Source of the DNA: Diphasiastrum complanatum
Lineage: Eukaryota; Streptophyta; Lycopodiopsida; Lycopodiales; Lycopodiaceae
DNA: 64,000 nucleotides
NCBI GenBank assembly: GCA_029204225.1
Contig: CM055110.1
Location: forward strand, 39,495,515-39,559,514
Direction of reading: 5' to 3'
The notes beneath the pieces are model-generated. The model made no database searches and was not told the DNA's origin. It worked only from the letters and a program-made list of their open reading frames with translations. Both the position numbers and the translations under genes were made by a program. Positions 46,218-57,741 of the stretch are shown piece after piece (within the stretch, counting starts at the first letter, position 1; every line of letters starts with the position of its first letter).

Positions 46218-46849
46218 TGTAGCATAGGGGTCCGTCGCTGGGAGCGGCAACCTCGCCTTCACCTGCATAGCAAGAAGAGAGATGGAGATGAGAGAGAGGA
46301 GAAAGGGAGTGGAGAGAGAGAATGCCTAGGTTGAGAAAGGCTTTGGGGGCTCGAGCGCATGGACATGGAGAAACCAAGAGAGTTTTATTATAATGAGAAT
46401 GGAAGATGATACAATACAAAGGAAATGGCTCCCTCTTATAGATTTTAGAGGTGAGCCTCCTTCACTCTCATTGGCCACTTCATTGGGACACGGATTCTAA
46501 TCCAAGCCTTTAAAATAAACACAACTTAAATCTATTGGTGCTAAGAAAGCACAAGGGCACTCACATGATTCATGTGAGATTTAAGTTGGACCCTTTTAGC
46601 TTTTTTATTTGCAACTTGACTTAGGGCCTCTAATGTCATTTTAGAGTTTTAAGCCCCTAGTCTCTTATTCCTAGGAATTACAACTTGCTACTTGTGCTGG
46701 GTTGGGCTTACACACGCATGATGCCAATGCCCTCGCACTTATTACCCTACTTATAATGTACTGTGGCGGGGCCCACTAGGTAAGGCTTGGCCAACAGAAT
46801 TTTAAGTGGTGGGACCCACTTATTTATTATTGTGCAAGAAATACCCACA
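46218..46849 (-). mobile_element. Family-5 LTR, full-length by inference
   Basis: Minus strand starts TGTGGGTATTTC (46849) and ends ...CCCCTATGCTACA (46218), 632 bp. Its first 330 bp match 39629-39958. The right part contains GA-rich runs. On its low side is family-3 integrase and on its high side gypsy Gag sequence, so it too joins two unrelated elements. Confidence 0.6.
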
Positions 46850-47043
46850 ATAGGGTCCACAACCCAAAGTAGTGTCGGTCCCTCGGCACTAAGCTGCAAC
46901 TGTCGTGAAGGGGCATTGTTGTTGGTTCTTTTATTGTTGGGACATGGGTGCTTCAGAAAAAGCGTGGATAAAATTCGCTTACGTAAAACCTGAGGCTTTA
47001 TTGGATGATGGCGATCAGGCAAGAACTTGGACTTGCCAGATTT
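46850..47043. other. Junction sequence between Gag and family-5 LTR
   Basis: No gene or purine tract seen. The expected pol region is absent. Confidence 0.5.
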
Positions 47044-48930
47044 TCAATAATACCCATAAGGGTCTGGTGGCCATTCCGGATAACCTTGTTCATTGACAAT
47101 TGGGTAGTCAAGGTATGCCATCGGAGGATCCCAAGATAAATTTTGCTGATATAATGGATCCTCATAGATCGGCGCAACTGGTTGCAATGTCATGGACTCC
47201 CCCAAATCATAATGTAGATATGATGTGCTTGCTTGATGCTCTTGTCTGTCCAGATATTTGAAGTATGCATCAATCTGAGCAGTCAATATCATAGATTAGG
47301 ACAAGGCTTTGTCATTGTAGGTGCTGGTTCTTGCTGTACAATTGGCCGTTTTGGGCTTGGATTCCCTGGATTTGGCCTTTGAAGAATGGATATACCCCGA
47401 ATTGGCATTGATTTGGGGGTCTGTTGAATTGTGGAACAATTAGACTTTGGTTGAATCTTGCTCGTTGAGGGGCAATTATCAACTTTAGTCTTCTCTTGGT
47501 CATTGCACTTCCCCGTTGAAGGCTGTGTGATGGCACTATTCCTTGGATCTTGTGTTGAATTGTCTTCAAGTTGCTCTGTTGACGCTAGTCCCCTTTGTAA
47601 TTCATCACTAAGAATTCTTTGTAGTGATTGCGCCAAAAGACTTGGTAAAATCTGTTGGACTTCGTCGGATGCCAATTTCTTGACTTCCTCAGTTACCATT
47701 GACGTGATGGATTCTACCATCTTTGTCTTCTGTGATGGTTTTACTTGTTTGCCCGAGGGTATCTTTGCGTACTTTGGGACTTTTGCCAGATTGTCCTCTT
47801 CGTCACTCGTTTCATAACCCGGTGGCACTAAGATTTTTCTTTTGTAGTACGTTTGAGGTGGAAGGGTTACCCCAGGTGCATGTCGGTCTACATAGGCCAA
47901 ATGCCTCCTGGCTATTTGTGAATTTCTCATCGAGCAATCTCGGCATGGATGATTAACTCCGCATTGTGAACACGAGGGGTCAAATGTTGACGGATCCCCT
48001 CGGTGTGGACATTCAGCCCGACGGTGTTTCCTCCGCATCCATAGCACCTAACTGAGTGCAGTATCTAAGTTGATAGGCATACACCGGTAACAGATTTTCC
48101 TTAGGATCTTCCACAAAATAGACTGGTAGGCTGTTATGGTCCTCCATTGAATGTGGTGACATGCAAGAAGATATAACCAAAACTTCTACCTTGCCACTGT
48201 TTTTTGAAGAAACTCGTGATTTAGATGGATCAATCTGACATCCATCCTTCTAGTGAGCTCCTTGTTGGCTTGATTCTGCTTCTGACTGTTGAACCGCTGG
48301 ATCTTGCTATTGACAAGCCTGTTGCTCTGTATTTTGTCCTTTTAACAAGCGCGGATTTTTGATTGGACACCTGGTGCTTGGATGATCTCCAAAGCATAAG
48401 GTACATTCATCCTTTTCAAGAAACTTAATAGAGCGAGCATAAGCTTGCTGATAGCTTGAACTGCAAGGTTCTTGGTCTTCCGCTGCACTTGATCTGCTTG
48501 ACCTTGCTGCACTTTGTTGCCTTGCATGGGGTTCCATTCTTGTTGGATCATTACTCGTTGTCGACCTTTGTTCCTCTGATTCCCCATCTGGATAGAGAAA
48601 ATCCTTCTTCTCGAGTGAGATTTCCATCAAGGCAGCATCCTTACAAAGTTGTGCAATCGACGCATAGGATGCTAACTCTTCCATACCAGATCTGATCCTT
48701 TTGGGCAGTCCGACATAGTATTTTGCCATGATGATCTGTTGGGGAATCGGGGGATCACAATCCTTCACTAGATGATAGATCCGATAGGTGTAGTCTCGGA
48801 TTGTTTCAGCAGGGAACTTTTTTAATTTCGATAATCCTACAAGGGCGGTCTCCATAGTTCAGCACTAGAATGTCGCAAAGTAGCTGGTTGGTTGAATTGC
48901 TTCAAGGTTTGCTCAATGACTCTGGTGTTC
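47044..48930 (-). pseudogene. Ty3/gypsy Gag with three CX2CX3HX4C zinc knuckles
   Basis: Minus strand. From about 48930 a damaged start (two stops near 48860), then an open frame 48855-48307 with the gag core (KLKKFPAETIRDYTYR, then MAKYYVGLPKRIRSGM) and a first knuckle CTLCFGDHPSTRC. TAG at 48307 and a second stop 50 codons on interrupt a frame that continues to CYGCGG, where one base is lost; the next frame (48047-47289) gives KHRRAEC and then CSQCGVNHPCRDC. All three knuckles share CX2CX3HX4C spacing instead of the retroviral CX2CX4HX4C. A Lys/Ser-rich part, predicted helices (EEVKKLASDEVQQIL) and a Pro-rich tail follow. The frame stops at 47289, and its TGA overlaps the ATG of an 82-codon frame to 47044 (ATGA overlap). 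No protease, RT or integrase follows. Gag would package genomic RNA. Confidence 0.7.
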
Positions 48931-49480
48931 CAACCCCTTTTTTTTTTTTTTGGGAGATGGAGAAGAAGAAAAAGAGAAGAGAATCGGTAAACGATGGATT
49001 GGTATGGATGAGAATAGAGACAAAAATGGATTTATCTAGCAGAGGTGGAGATAGAAGATGGAATAGAGATGGGACAGAAGAATGATGGATGGATAGTGGT
49101 TGATGTGGAGGTAACTGATTGACTTGATCTGAGGTTCATTCACTTGATTCAGTCCAGGGATGTTGGATCTTGATGGATAATGTAACTGCAACCTAGATTT
49201 GACAAGATCTGATCAGTTTTAGTTGGCTAATAGTGTAATTTTAGCCCTTTTTCTTAGTTCTATTTAATTTTCTTTGAGATTTCTTCAAATCTGAGTGAAT
49301 CTAACTTTCAACCTTCCTACAGTAGCTGTATCTGGACCCTTTCTAGACAATGTGAGTTCTGCAAGGGTTCTTGATGGACAGATTTGTCAGGATCTAGAAA
49401 AAACTCAGTTTTTTGGCCCTTTTATAAATATTTGAAAATCTAGCCATTGGATCTTCCCAAAAATTTTGTAGTTGCTAGTT
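48931..49480. other. Gypsy leader, no gene
   Basis: Includes a run of 15 t at about 48938-48952 and AG-rich sequence (48955-49090). It lies between the Gag start and the tandem repeats of the leader. Confidence 0.5.
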
Positions 49481-50620
49481 CTAGGTAGATCTATCTATAA
49501 AACTCTTTGCAAAGGTTATTTCCCAGCAGATCTTAAAAAATCATGGAAAAAGTGCATTTTTTTGGGGTTTTTTTGGCAAAATTTTTAGATTTTCTGGGAA
49601 CAAACCCTCTTAGACTGGTATACGCTTGTATGTAGGTCAGATTCACCTGCTCATAAAGCTGCGAGAGTTACTTCCCAAGGAAACTCAAAAAATCTTTAAA
49701 AAAGTGCATTTTTTTGGGGTTGTTTAGCAAAATCTTAAGATTTTCTGGGAAAAAATCTTTTCAGACTAGTATGCACTTGTATCTAAGTCAGATTCACCTG
49801 CTCACAAAGCTGCAAGAGTTACTTCCCAAGGAAACTCAAAAAATCTTGAAAAAAGTGCATTTTTTGGGGGTTTTTTTTGCAAAATTTTAAGATTTTTTAG
49901 GAAAAAACCCTCGCAGAATAGTATGCACTTGTATCTTAGTTATGTTCAGCAAATAACCAAGCTTCAAGACTTACTTCCCAAGGAAACTCAAAAAATCTTG
50001 AAAAAGGTGCATTTTTTGGCAAAATTTTAGGATTTTCTGGGAACAAACCCTCAAAGACTAGTCTAAACCTTTATCTTAGTTAGATTCAGCTGCTAACCAA
50101 GCTGCAAGAGTTACTTCCCAAGGAAACTCAAAAAATCTTGAAAAAGGTGCATTTTTTTGGGTTTTTTTTGCAAAATTTGAGGATTTTTTGGGAACAAACC
50201 TTTGCAGACTGGTATGCACTTGTATCTTAGTCAGATTCAGCTGTTCAGAAAGCTGCAAGAGTTACTTCCCTAGGAAACTCAAAAAATCTTGAAAAAAGTG
50301 CATTTTTTTTGGGTTTTTTTGCAAAATTTTAGGATTTTCTGAGAAGAAATCCTTGAAGACTGGTATGCACTTGTATCTCAGTCAGATTCAGCTGCTCACC
50401 AAGCTGTAAGAGCACTTCCCTAGAAAACTCAAAAAATATTGAAGAAAGTGCATATTTTTGGGGTTTTTTGGCCAAATTTTGAGATTTTCTAGGAACTAAT
50501 CTTTGCAGGCTAGTATATGCTTGTATCTGAGTCAGATCCACTTGCTCACCAAGCTGCAAGAGTTACTTCCCAGGGAAAATAAAAAATTTGTTGTCTGAGA
50601 AGGTTCTAGGCCACTTTTTG
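49480..50620. repeat. Tandem array of a ~150-bp unit, 7-8 copies
   Basis: The phrase ttacttcccaaggaaactc with aaaaaatcttg and aagtgcattttttggg recurs at about 49507, 49670, 49813, 49971, 50112, 50262, 50411 and 50565 (spacing 141-163 bp). Copies diverge at scattered bases. In the minus direction it lies between the gypsy primer site (50925) and Gag (48930), so it is a leader minisatellite. Minus-strand frames through several units are open (about 50 codons per unit), but composition is low-complexity and I do not call a gene. Confidence 0.9.
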
Positions 50621-50907
50621 CTCTTGGGGACCTTCACAGGGGCACTTTTTTTGGGATCTAACTCTGGCAGACTTCTCTGTGTCCTTGTCTTAATGAGATG
50701 GAACTTCAGAGAGCTCTGTGAAGGTTAGTTTTGAGTTTTGAATTTTTTTTTTTGAGTTTTACAAGGGATTTTTGAATTTACTCACACTATTCTACCCTTA
50801 AAATTTGATTTTTTGATGAAAAAGAATGTATTGAGAGAAGAAAGAGAGAGATAGAGGAAAAGAGGAAGAGAGTGAGAAAGCTATGCGGCGAAACGAGTGT
50901 GTGGCGC

Positions 50908-50925
50908 TCCCCGGCAACGACGCCA
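50908..50925 (-). other. Ty3/gypsy primer binding site at a chimeric junction
   Basis: Minus-strand TGGCGTCGTTGCCGGGGA, the common plant gypsy primer-site form with one change. An LTR should precede it, but copia sequence (integrase region, ...NFKSMSSI) directly abuts it at 50926-50933. Confidence 0.75.
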
Positions 50926-50933
50926 CTATAGAA

Positions 50934-52178
50934 GACATAGATTTAAAATTAGGATGTCCCAACCTTCTATGCCACAACTTCTCCTTAGATAACAAAGCAA
51001 CTTCACAAAGGTTTGCATTCTCATAGGAATTCAACTTGAAAATTCCACCACATCTAGAACCATCAGCTAGGACCTCATCATTTTTCTTGATAAAGCAAGT
51101 ATTGGAGTTGAACTTTACATCACAACCATTATCAAGCAACTTTCCCACACTAATCAAGTTCTTTGTAAGTTTTGGAATGAAAAGAACATTAGAAAGTGCA
51201 AGAACTTTTGAAGAAGAAAGTCTCAATGGAATATTGCCAATTTCGTCTTTAGAGCATTCATGATCATTAGCAGTGTAAACAGATCTCTTAAGTCCTTTGT
51301 AAGGTACAAGTGAGTCAAAATACTCCTTTGAACAGCACATATGTGAAGAAGCTCCACTATCTATGTACCAAGCTCCATCTTTCTTGAAAGGTGATGAAGA
51401 AAAACTAGACACCATGACTGATCCTTCATGGAACAGAATCTTCTTCAATCTCTTTGGAGAGATTTGCTTGCTTGAGTTGGTTTTTCTTCTTAAAGCAATT
51501 AGAGGCATGGTGCCCCTTCTTGCCACAGAAGAAACACTTTACTTTCTTCTTCTTGGTCTTTGAAGTAGAGGGATGAGATGAATCATCCTCTTCACCATCT
51601 TTGTCTCGATCTTTGGCTTTGTCTTTGTTGGATGATTGAGAAAACTGGTTCTTACTCCTACCTTTATGCTTGTCCTTGACAAAGAGGGCTTTGTCACTTC
51701 CACCATGCTCAAGTTTGTTCATCTTGGAAAGTTTATAGCTTTGCCTAGCTTCTTTAGAAATAAGAATTCCTTGGAGAGTTTCTAGATTAAGCAACTCCTC
51801 CTTAATGGTAAAAGACTGAACAAGATTATCATAGTCATCTTTCAAGCCATTTAGAATGACTTGAACTAGCTCATCTTGGTTAATAGTAATACCAACACAG
51901 GAAAGCTCTCTATGTAAGTCTTTAACTCTCAGAGCATAGTTTGATGCACTTTCTTCGCTTCTTTGAAAACTTTGAAAAATCTGATTCCTAAGAGTGAGTA
52001 TTCTAGAAGTATTCATTGCTTCATCTATGTGTCCAATCTGTGTATCTGATATATTGAGGATAATAAGCGCGAAAGATTTATTGTCCTTCGATTTCCACAT
52101 TGAGTCGTCGTCTTCAGATTTTACTTTTGTACCTGTAACAACATCCCATAATTCGCTAGCGATTAACAAGGTCTTCAT
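50934..52178 (-). pseudogene. Ty1/copia Gag-protease fragment with mosaic Gag
   Basis: Minus strand. 52178-51426 is open: its first 55 codons (LIASELWDVVTGTKVK, FALIILNISDTQIGHI) are a Gag start of another copia lineage. From MNTSRILTLRNQIF (52012) it follows family 1 through KDLHRELSCVGITINQDELVQVILNGL to a knuckle CFFCGKKGHHASNC (about 51520). A frameshift leads to 51526-50798 with protease AWYIDSGASSHMC and the GAG-pre-integrase HRRLGHPNFKSM. It is cut at 50934 by the gypsy primer site; the last 40 codons of that frame are gypsy leader, not copia. Confidence 0.85.
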
Positions 52179-52437
52179 CTTAAATTTTCACAAATAATAA
52201 TTGGGCTTGTCTGTGATAAGACCGACTTTACTTTGAAAATCCATCTGGAACTTAGTCTGTCGATTGTATCGATACGCTAAGATGTGGTAATGCCAACAAT
52301 AAGAAATTAATTTTCTAATACTAAAAAGTTGAAAAAAAACTGAAGAGTATGATATCAATTTGATATCACGAAAGATATCAAGTATTAGAGCTTTCGCTGT
52401 GATACCATGTTGGAATCAGATAAAGAAGTAATGATTT

Positions 52438-52450
52438 GGCTCTGATACCA
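52438..52450 (-). other. Copia primer binding site, with a second partial copy
   Basis: Minus-strand TGGTATCAGAGCC at 52438-52450, adjacent to an LTR end. A degenerate second copy (TGGTATCACAGC) lies at 52395-52407, 43 bp away. Confidence 0.75.
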
Positions 52451-53603
52451 TGTCGGAAAGTGGTGTGTAGAAGATAGGTCTAGCTCAAAAAGAAACGAAT
52501 GAAAATAATTCGTGTGTCTAGAAAAAAAACTTTTTGTGCAGGGCGGAATAAACTATCTTCATCTTTCCAATGCATGACTATGCCTATCAATTTCAAACAA
52601 GACGATAGTGATAGAAATCACGTTTGAACTTATAGTAACTAACTTTGAAATCATCAGTACTACAGTGATTATGTAGCCAAACAATTAAGCATAGAAAATT
52701 ATCAGACAAATAATTAGTCGCAAATTGTTCGTGAATTAGTCGCAAAGAAATACAGAAACGCATGCATTCTGAGACGGAAGCTGAACGCAATGAAGGATAG
52801 CATTGATTCATTCTGAAAATGTAACAGAAGTAAATGAGTACAATAAGTTGCGGATCGAAGCGGCATACTCTATGCTATCTCTGAGCGGCTAAAATGGAAG
52901 TCTGAATTAAGCACAATGCTGATAGGTAGTGGCATAATAGCAATCTCCAAAACAACTCTAAGAAGTGAGCTAGAATGCTCAGAAGTGTTCAAGCTTGCGA
53001 GCTTGAGAGAGAAAAAACTAATTATTCAAATGCTTCTGATAATTCTGATTTTCAATGAGTTTCTAATGATTTCAGATTATTTCACTATATGAATATGAAC
53101 AACTATTTATACGAAGAAATTAGGTCGTCAAATGCGATCATCAGTTGGCTGGTGATCAGTTGGCATCCATCCGGTCCTTATCATTGATTGTTGATAAGCG
53201 GTGAATTGGCCATAAACGTTCTATCTGCATAAATGAACCAAAATTGTAGCTCTGTAGAAATGAACTTAAACTGCCACAGGCGACACTATCGAGATTTTCG
53301 CAAAAAAGACAAAGGTGCCCTTAAATCTCATTTAGGGTTGTCCCACACTTTGCCAGAGTCATTTCCTTAACATTTGAGGCTCTTTTGAAAAGGCGAAAAT
53401 GCAACACTGTGATTTTACACGAGATTTCTGTCAGACGAAAAATGCGACATTGTCGTATACTCCAGGTAATTCTGTAGACTGTGTAAAAACACTTGTAATT
53501 CTGTAGATTGTGTAAACACACGGAAAAATCCGTAGAACTGGATAAACAATAGATGAAAATTAAAACCGATTACTCCATTGGTAAGAAGGAGAATAATCCA
53601 ACA
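52451..53603 (-). mobile_element. Probable 5' LTR of a minus-strand copia element (family 6)
   Basis: Bounded on the minus strand by TGTTGGATTATTC (53603) and ...CTTTCCGACA (52451), next to the primer site; about 1153 bp. A related segment is at 43680-44192. No second full copy is in the window, so the outer boundary is tentative. Confidence 0.5.
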
Positions 53604-53642
53604 GAACGGAAGCTCAAAGAATAGAATGAGAAAGCCAGGAAG

Positions 53643-54815
53643 GTGCTTTATTGGCTTTCAGTGAGTGTAGCATATTCTATGCTTGGTCACATGCAAGACA
53701 CAAGCACACCTGCGAAGGCGTGGACGGCGCCTATCAATGTTTACAGTACCAATACCAAGGCCAGGAAGCTGCAACTAAAACAAGAGTTGAATAGTGTGCA
53801 GAAAAAGAATATGAGCGTGAATTAATATGCTTTGAAGATAAAGAGCATTGTCGAAGCCTTGGGTTCTATCGGCATAGCGGTTGAAGATGAAGATATGGTA
53901 AGTGCATGCTTGAATGGATTAGGCAAGGAGTACAAGGTTTTCAAGACTTCTGTACTCATTCGAGAGAATGTACCTACATTCCTAGATTTGATTTCCGTGC
54001 TTGTCTTGGAGGAGAAAACTTTGCATGACGAGGGCTCATCTTCAAGGCAGTCATCCTCGGAGACATTGCTCTACTCACATTCCAGAGGTCGAGGAAGGGG
54101 TGTAAGCAGGAGCAAAGGCAAAGAGGTTATGACACATCAGTTTCAAAACATGCAACTGGAGCCAAGAGGGGGAAGAACACAATCTCGTGGTAGGGGGAGC
54201 CAACGTGGAGGTGGAGGTCGTCAAAAATCTTCCTCATCTTCATTAAAATGCTACTATTGTGGTAAGCCCGGACATTTTGCAAATAAGTGTCATAAGAAAC
54301 AAAACGACATCAAGAATGGAAGGTACCAGCAGTCTAACTATGCTTCTTCAAGTAGACAGTCAGATGAAGAGCATGATCTTTCTGTTCTTCAACATGTGGA
54401 TGATCGAGAATCATCTATTTTCTAAAGCACTATCAATGACGTTTGGTATGTGGATAGTGGAGCCTCGAATCACATGACGTGTCACAAAGAGTGGTTTGTT
54501 GACTTGCATGAGCCTGAGAGAAAGGGGTACGTGCAGACAAGTGATGGCACAACACACTCTATCGATCATAATGGTCACATATCTCTCACAATTGGAAATG
54601 GTAAGACTAAGTATTTGAAAGATGTCTTTCATGTTCCAAATATTACCAAGAACCTTGTATTTGTTGGTCAAATGGTGGAACAAGGATTGCAAGTTAGATT
54701 CAGCACTCATGGTTGCTTTGTGGAGGACTTGAAGAACAATTGCAGGATCATAGCCAAAGGCACCAGACATCCGATTCGTATCAAATTGCTCAATGGTTGC
54801 CATTTTGGCTCTTGA
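53643..54815 (+). pseudogene. Ty1/copia Gag-protease fragment, separate lineage
   Basis: Gag part YALKIKSIVEALGSIG ... VSACLNGLGKEYKVF (from about 53827), an Arg/Gly-rich stretch with SRGRGSQRGGGGRQ, a CX2CX4HX4C knuckle (CYYCGKPGHFANKC, about 54250) and protease VWYVDSGASNHMTCHKEWF (about 54440). Two in-frame stops at about 53823 and 54423 are the main breaks. The frame ends at 54815 just after the protease domain; integrase and RT are absent. The Arg/Gly-rich segment before the knuckle differs from families 1-4. Confidence 0.85.
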
Positions 54816-55015
54816 ATTCTTCTTCTTCTTGGATTGATGTTTACTAAATAATAAGACAATTTCTTGCTATTGGAAAATGATGTACTCTTTCTTCCTACAA
54901 CATATTTCTTATTAGTTTCTAAAGTGATAGCTTGGGAGTATTGCTAAAAAGCAATACTAAATTTTTATAAGAAAGAAAGAATCGATAGGATTGTCTCAAT
55001 GACATATTCATCTAA
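54816..55015. other. No gene seen
   Basis: AT-rich sequence between two copia fragments. Confidence 0.5.
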
Positions 55016-55019
55016 CACT

Positions 55020-55201
55020 AGAGCATTGATTGTAGCTAGCTAACCTAGTAGTTGTGTAAAAATGTTGAGATGATCACCTACTGAAGTTCCTTCACTCATC
55101 TTAAGAGCTAGAAATATCTTTCTCAAGTATAGATAGGTGATGTTTGTAGTTTCATACAAGCCAAATAGAATGTCACATGCTTCTTTTGTAGTGAAACAAT
55201 T
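55020..55201 (-). pseudogene. Small copia Gag fragment
   Basis: Minus-strand TTKEACDILFGLYETTN followed by LRKIFLALKMSEGTSVGDHLN, the mid-Gag helix region of another copia lineage. Cut at 55201 by an LTR. Confidence 0.7.
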
Positions 55202-56046
55202 GTTGGATTTCTATCTTTGATGGGAATTGATAGTAATAAGAATCAGTTGTGTATACTTGTAAATATTTGTATATAATCTTTTCTTACAATTTACAGTTTT
55301 ACATGCAAGTTCAAACAATTTGTAGAGATACACTGAAGTTCACACAATTCAAAAGATGTCCAAATATTTTAAAATATGAAGAATTGACAAATATTCAAAT
55401 TAACAAGACATTTTCGAATAAAAGGTTGAAACCTTATCTACAACAATTCAAATGAGATTTGCAACAAATCTTGGAGTGCCACCTAGATGAATTGGAATAA
55501 TGGCGCATTCCTATTAGGGTTGCGGTAGCCACTATAAAAAGATAGATCTAGTGTATAAATTTAAGTTTTTGAAAAGTTTGTCAAGTGATCAAAGTCTTTC
55601 AGAGTTCATTCTCTTTGTCTCCTCTCTCTAAGTTGATTTGCTATTTTGTTGATAAATTTAAACAATTTGTAATATGCTATCATGAATAAAATCTGAGTAT
55701 GAGCAATTATGTAACAAGATAAGCGGAGCAATTTGATATGTCTTATCAAAGTAAGACATCAAAAATATTCTTCTTCTACTATTAAAATAGACTACTTGTG
55801 CTTTTATTAATCTTATTCAAATTTTTATCCATTATAGTTTGTTGTATCCTACCTGCAATAGTTGAAAATCCAAATCATACTAAATTATTGTTATTAATCT
55901 CTTAATTCTACAAATTCTAAATGAGAATTTGATGTAGTTCAATTATAGATGTGTGTCTCTAATCATATTATACATTATCTACATTCGCATCATTCTCGGC
56001 ATTTTGTCAAATAATTATTCGACATCATTGTTGCATATTTTCAACA
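55202..56046 (+). mobile_element. Copia LTR, family 7, with primer site
   Basis: TGTTGGATTTC ... ttttcaaca, 845 bp, followed by tggtttcagagtt (56047-56059), a mutated initiator-Met primer site. It is inserted into the Gag fragment on its left. No second copy is in the window. Confidence 0.65.
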
Positions 56047-56223
56047 TGGTTTCAGAGTTGGTATCTAATCATATCAAAATCAACTATCCGAGTGGGTCTA
56101 AAGCCCATTAGTTGTCATAGGATTTTTCTAATTTTGATTTACATCAAATATAGTACTATTTAACATCTGCTCAAAATTATTTGACACTACATTCAATCTT
56201 CTTAATACAAGACTTGTCTAATC

Positions 56224-56350
56224 ATGGAATCTTCATCCTAAAATTCTATTGAAAAGTTAGATGGATACAATTATCATGTATGGAAATTCAAAATGTTGGT
56301 CATCCTTTAAGCAAAAGAGCTTTGGGAGGTTATCGAGGATTTTTCATAGA
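56224..56350 (+). pseudogene. Start of family-7 copia Gag
   Basis: ATG at 56224 (MESSS-stop), then KLDGYNYHVWKFKMLVIL and ELWEVIED, typical of a copia Gag N-terminus, with stops. Homology is lost near 56350. Confidence 0.7.
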
Positions 56351-56679
56351 CACTTGTAGGTGTTCATATAGAGTAGTGATACCACCCTATCTATCCATGC
56401 ACAAAATCCACATTGGAAGTAGCCTACAAAAGCAAGGTAAGTGCACATCCACATCCAAGGCATGCTTGCAATACACATGCTAGTACCGCATGCATGTGGT
56501 CACCAGTCCACACGGTCCTATTCAACTATTACCAAAGTTAGGTCCATCCCCTAAATCCAAGGTGCCCCCTAATTGCCATGACATTTTTTCTCCCTTATTC
56601 TAATTCTGTCCTCAAAACTTAAAGTCACAAAGACTCTTCTTTAGATTGCCTATATCCCAAGAATCTTCATCATCAAAAT
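56351..56679. other. No gene seen
   Basis: Unassigned sequence between a Gag fragment and a family-1 LTR. Confidence 0.5.
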
Positions 56680-57416
56680 TGTTGATTTCACACGTGTGGA
56701 TTGTCCACTACATGTACTTGTGATCTCCTAAGGTGTGTAGATGCACCAAGATCAAGACTAGATTGAGATTCAAGATCAATCTTGAATCCTATGGCAAAAA
56801 CACACTACTACATGCATTCAATCACTTCCAACTCTCACTCACACGTGTGGGAAGTAATCAAAAAATATTCTAAGTAAAAACAAGCTGCTCTCACGGGTAG
56901 AGAGAGAAAAACCATCATGAGCTCTCGGGTAGAGAGAGAAAGCTAGAAACTCAATGACACTCAAAATCCACACAATCACCAAATCAATTAGATCCAAAAT
57001 GAGGAGTACAATGATACTAGTAGATCCACGAGCTACCACTATGCTTAACTATGATTGGACCACACTTTGTCACCTCTTAATCCTATTGGACCAATGATCC
57101 ATGCACCTCTTAATTCTATTGGACTATATTCAAGCACACCTCAAATTCCTATTGGACCTCACATGGTTCCACCTCTAATCCTATCGGACCTCTTAGAATT
57201 CATCAAACAAAGGTATTACACTTGTCTACACTCTAATTGGCGCGGATTTAGCCTCTTACTCTATTTTGGCTCAATAGTGGCATTACAGGTGGAAATGCAT
57301 AAGTTGCCATCTATGCCATATTTGTTCCTTTCAACATCCTACACCTAGATGTTTGATGTAAAAAAAAACATAAGACCCCTATATCTAACATAGATAATCT
57401 TTTTCAATTCTTCACA
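56680..57416 (-). mobile_element. Family-1 copia LTR (3' LTR of a minus-strand remnant)
   Basis: 737 bp, minus strand TGTGAAGAATTG ... AATCAACA; aligns over its whole length with the family-1 LTR. The purine tract TTTAGGAGGAG (minus) adjoins at 57417. CACACGTGTG at 56689 and 56840. Confidence 0.9.
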
Positions 57417-57741
57417 CTCCTCCTAAAAAATTATCTATAAAGATTTGAGCATTGATCTTGATATAACTCCAAGATTAGATCTATGCTTGATGAAAGCACT
57501 TTTGCTCAAAGGCTTGGTGAGTAGATTGGCAATACAAGAGGACGAGTTGACATGCTCCAAATAGATTTCTCCTCCAATAAGCTTTTCTCTCACAAAATGG
57601 TGTGCCACTTCTATGTGCTTGCTTCTTGCATGAAATATGGGATTATTGGCAAGAGCTTGGGCCGAGATGTTATCACACTTGATCATTGGTAGATCATCTT
57701 CCTTGATGCACTTTAGCTCCATTAATAACCTCTTGATCCAA
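57417..57741 (-). pseudogene. Family-1 copia RNase H C-terminus
   Basis: Minus strand LWIKRLLMELKCIKEDDLPMIKC ... SMLKSL, close to the family-1 RNase H end. Cut at 57741, where gypsy gag sequence in the opposite orientation begins. Confidence 0.9.

Noticed and set aside
47044-48855. Endogenous pararetrovirus (caulimovirid) ORFs, because of the ATGA overlap and zinc fingers
   Set aside because: No movement protein or RT motif; a gypsy primer site and gag core fit Ty3/gypsy better.
49480-50620. Coding gene from open minus frames in the 150-bp array
   Set aside because: The frames follow from the repeat, are low-complexity and lie in an element leader.
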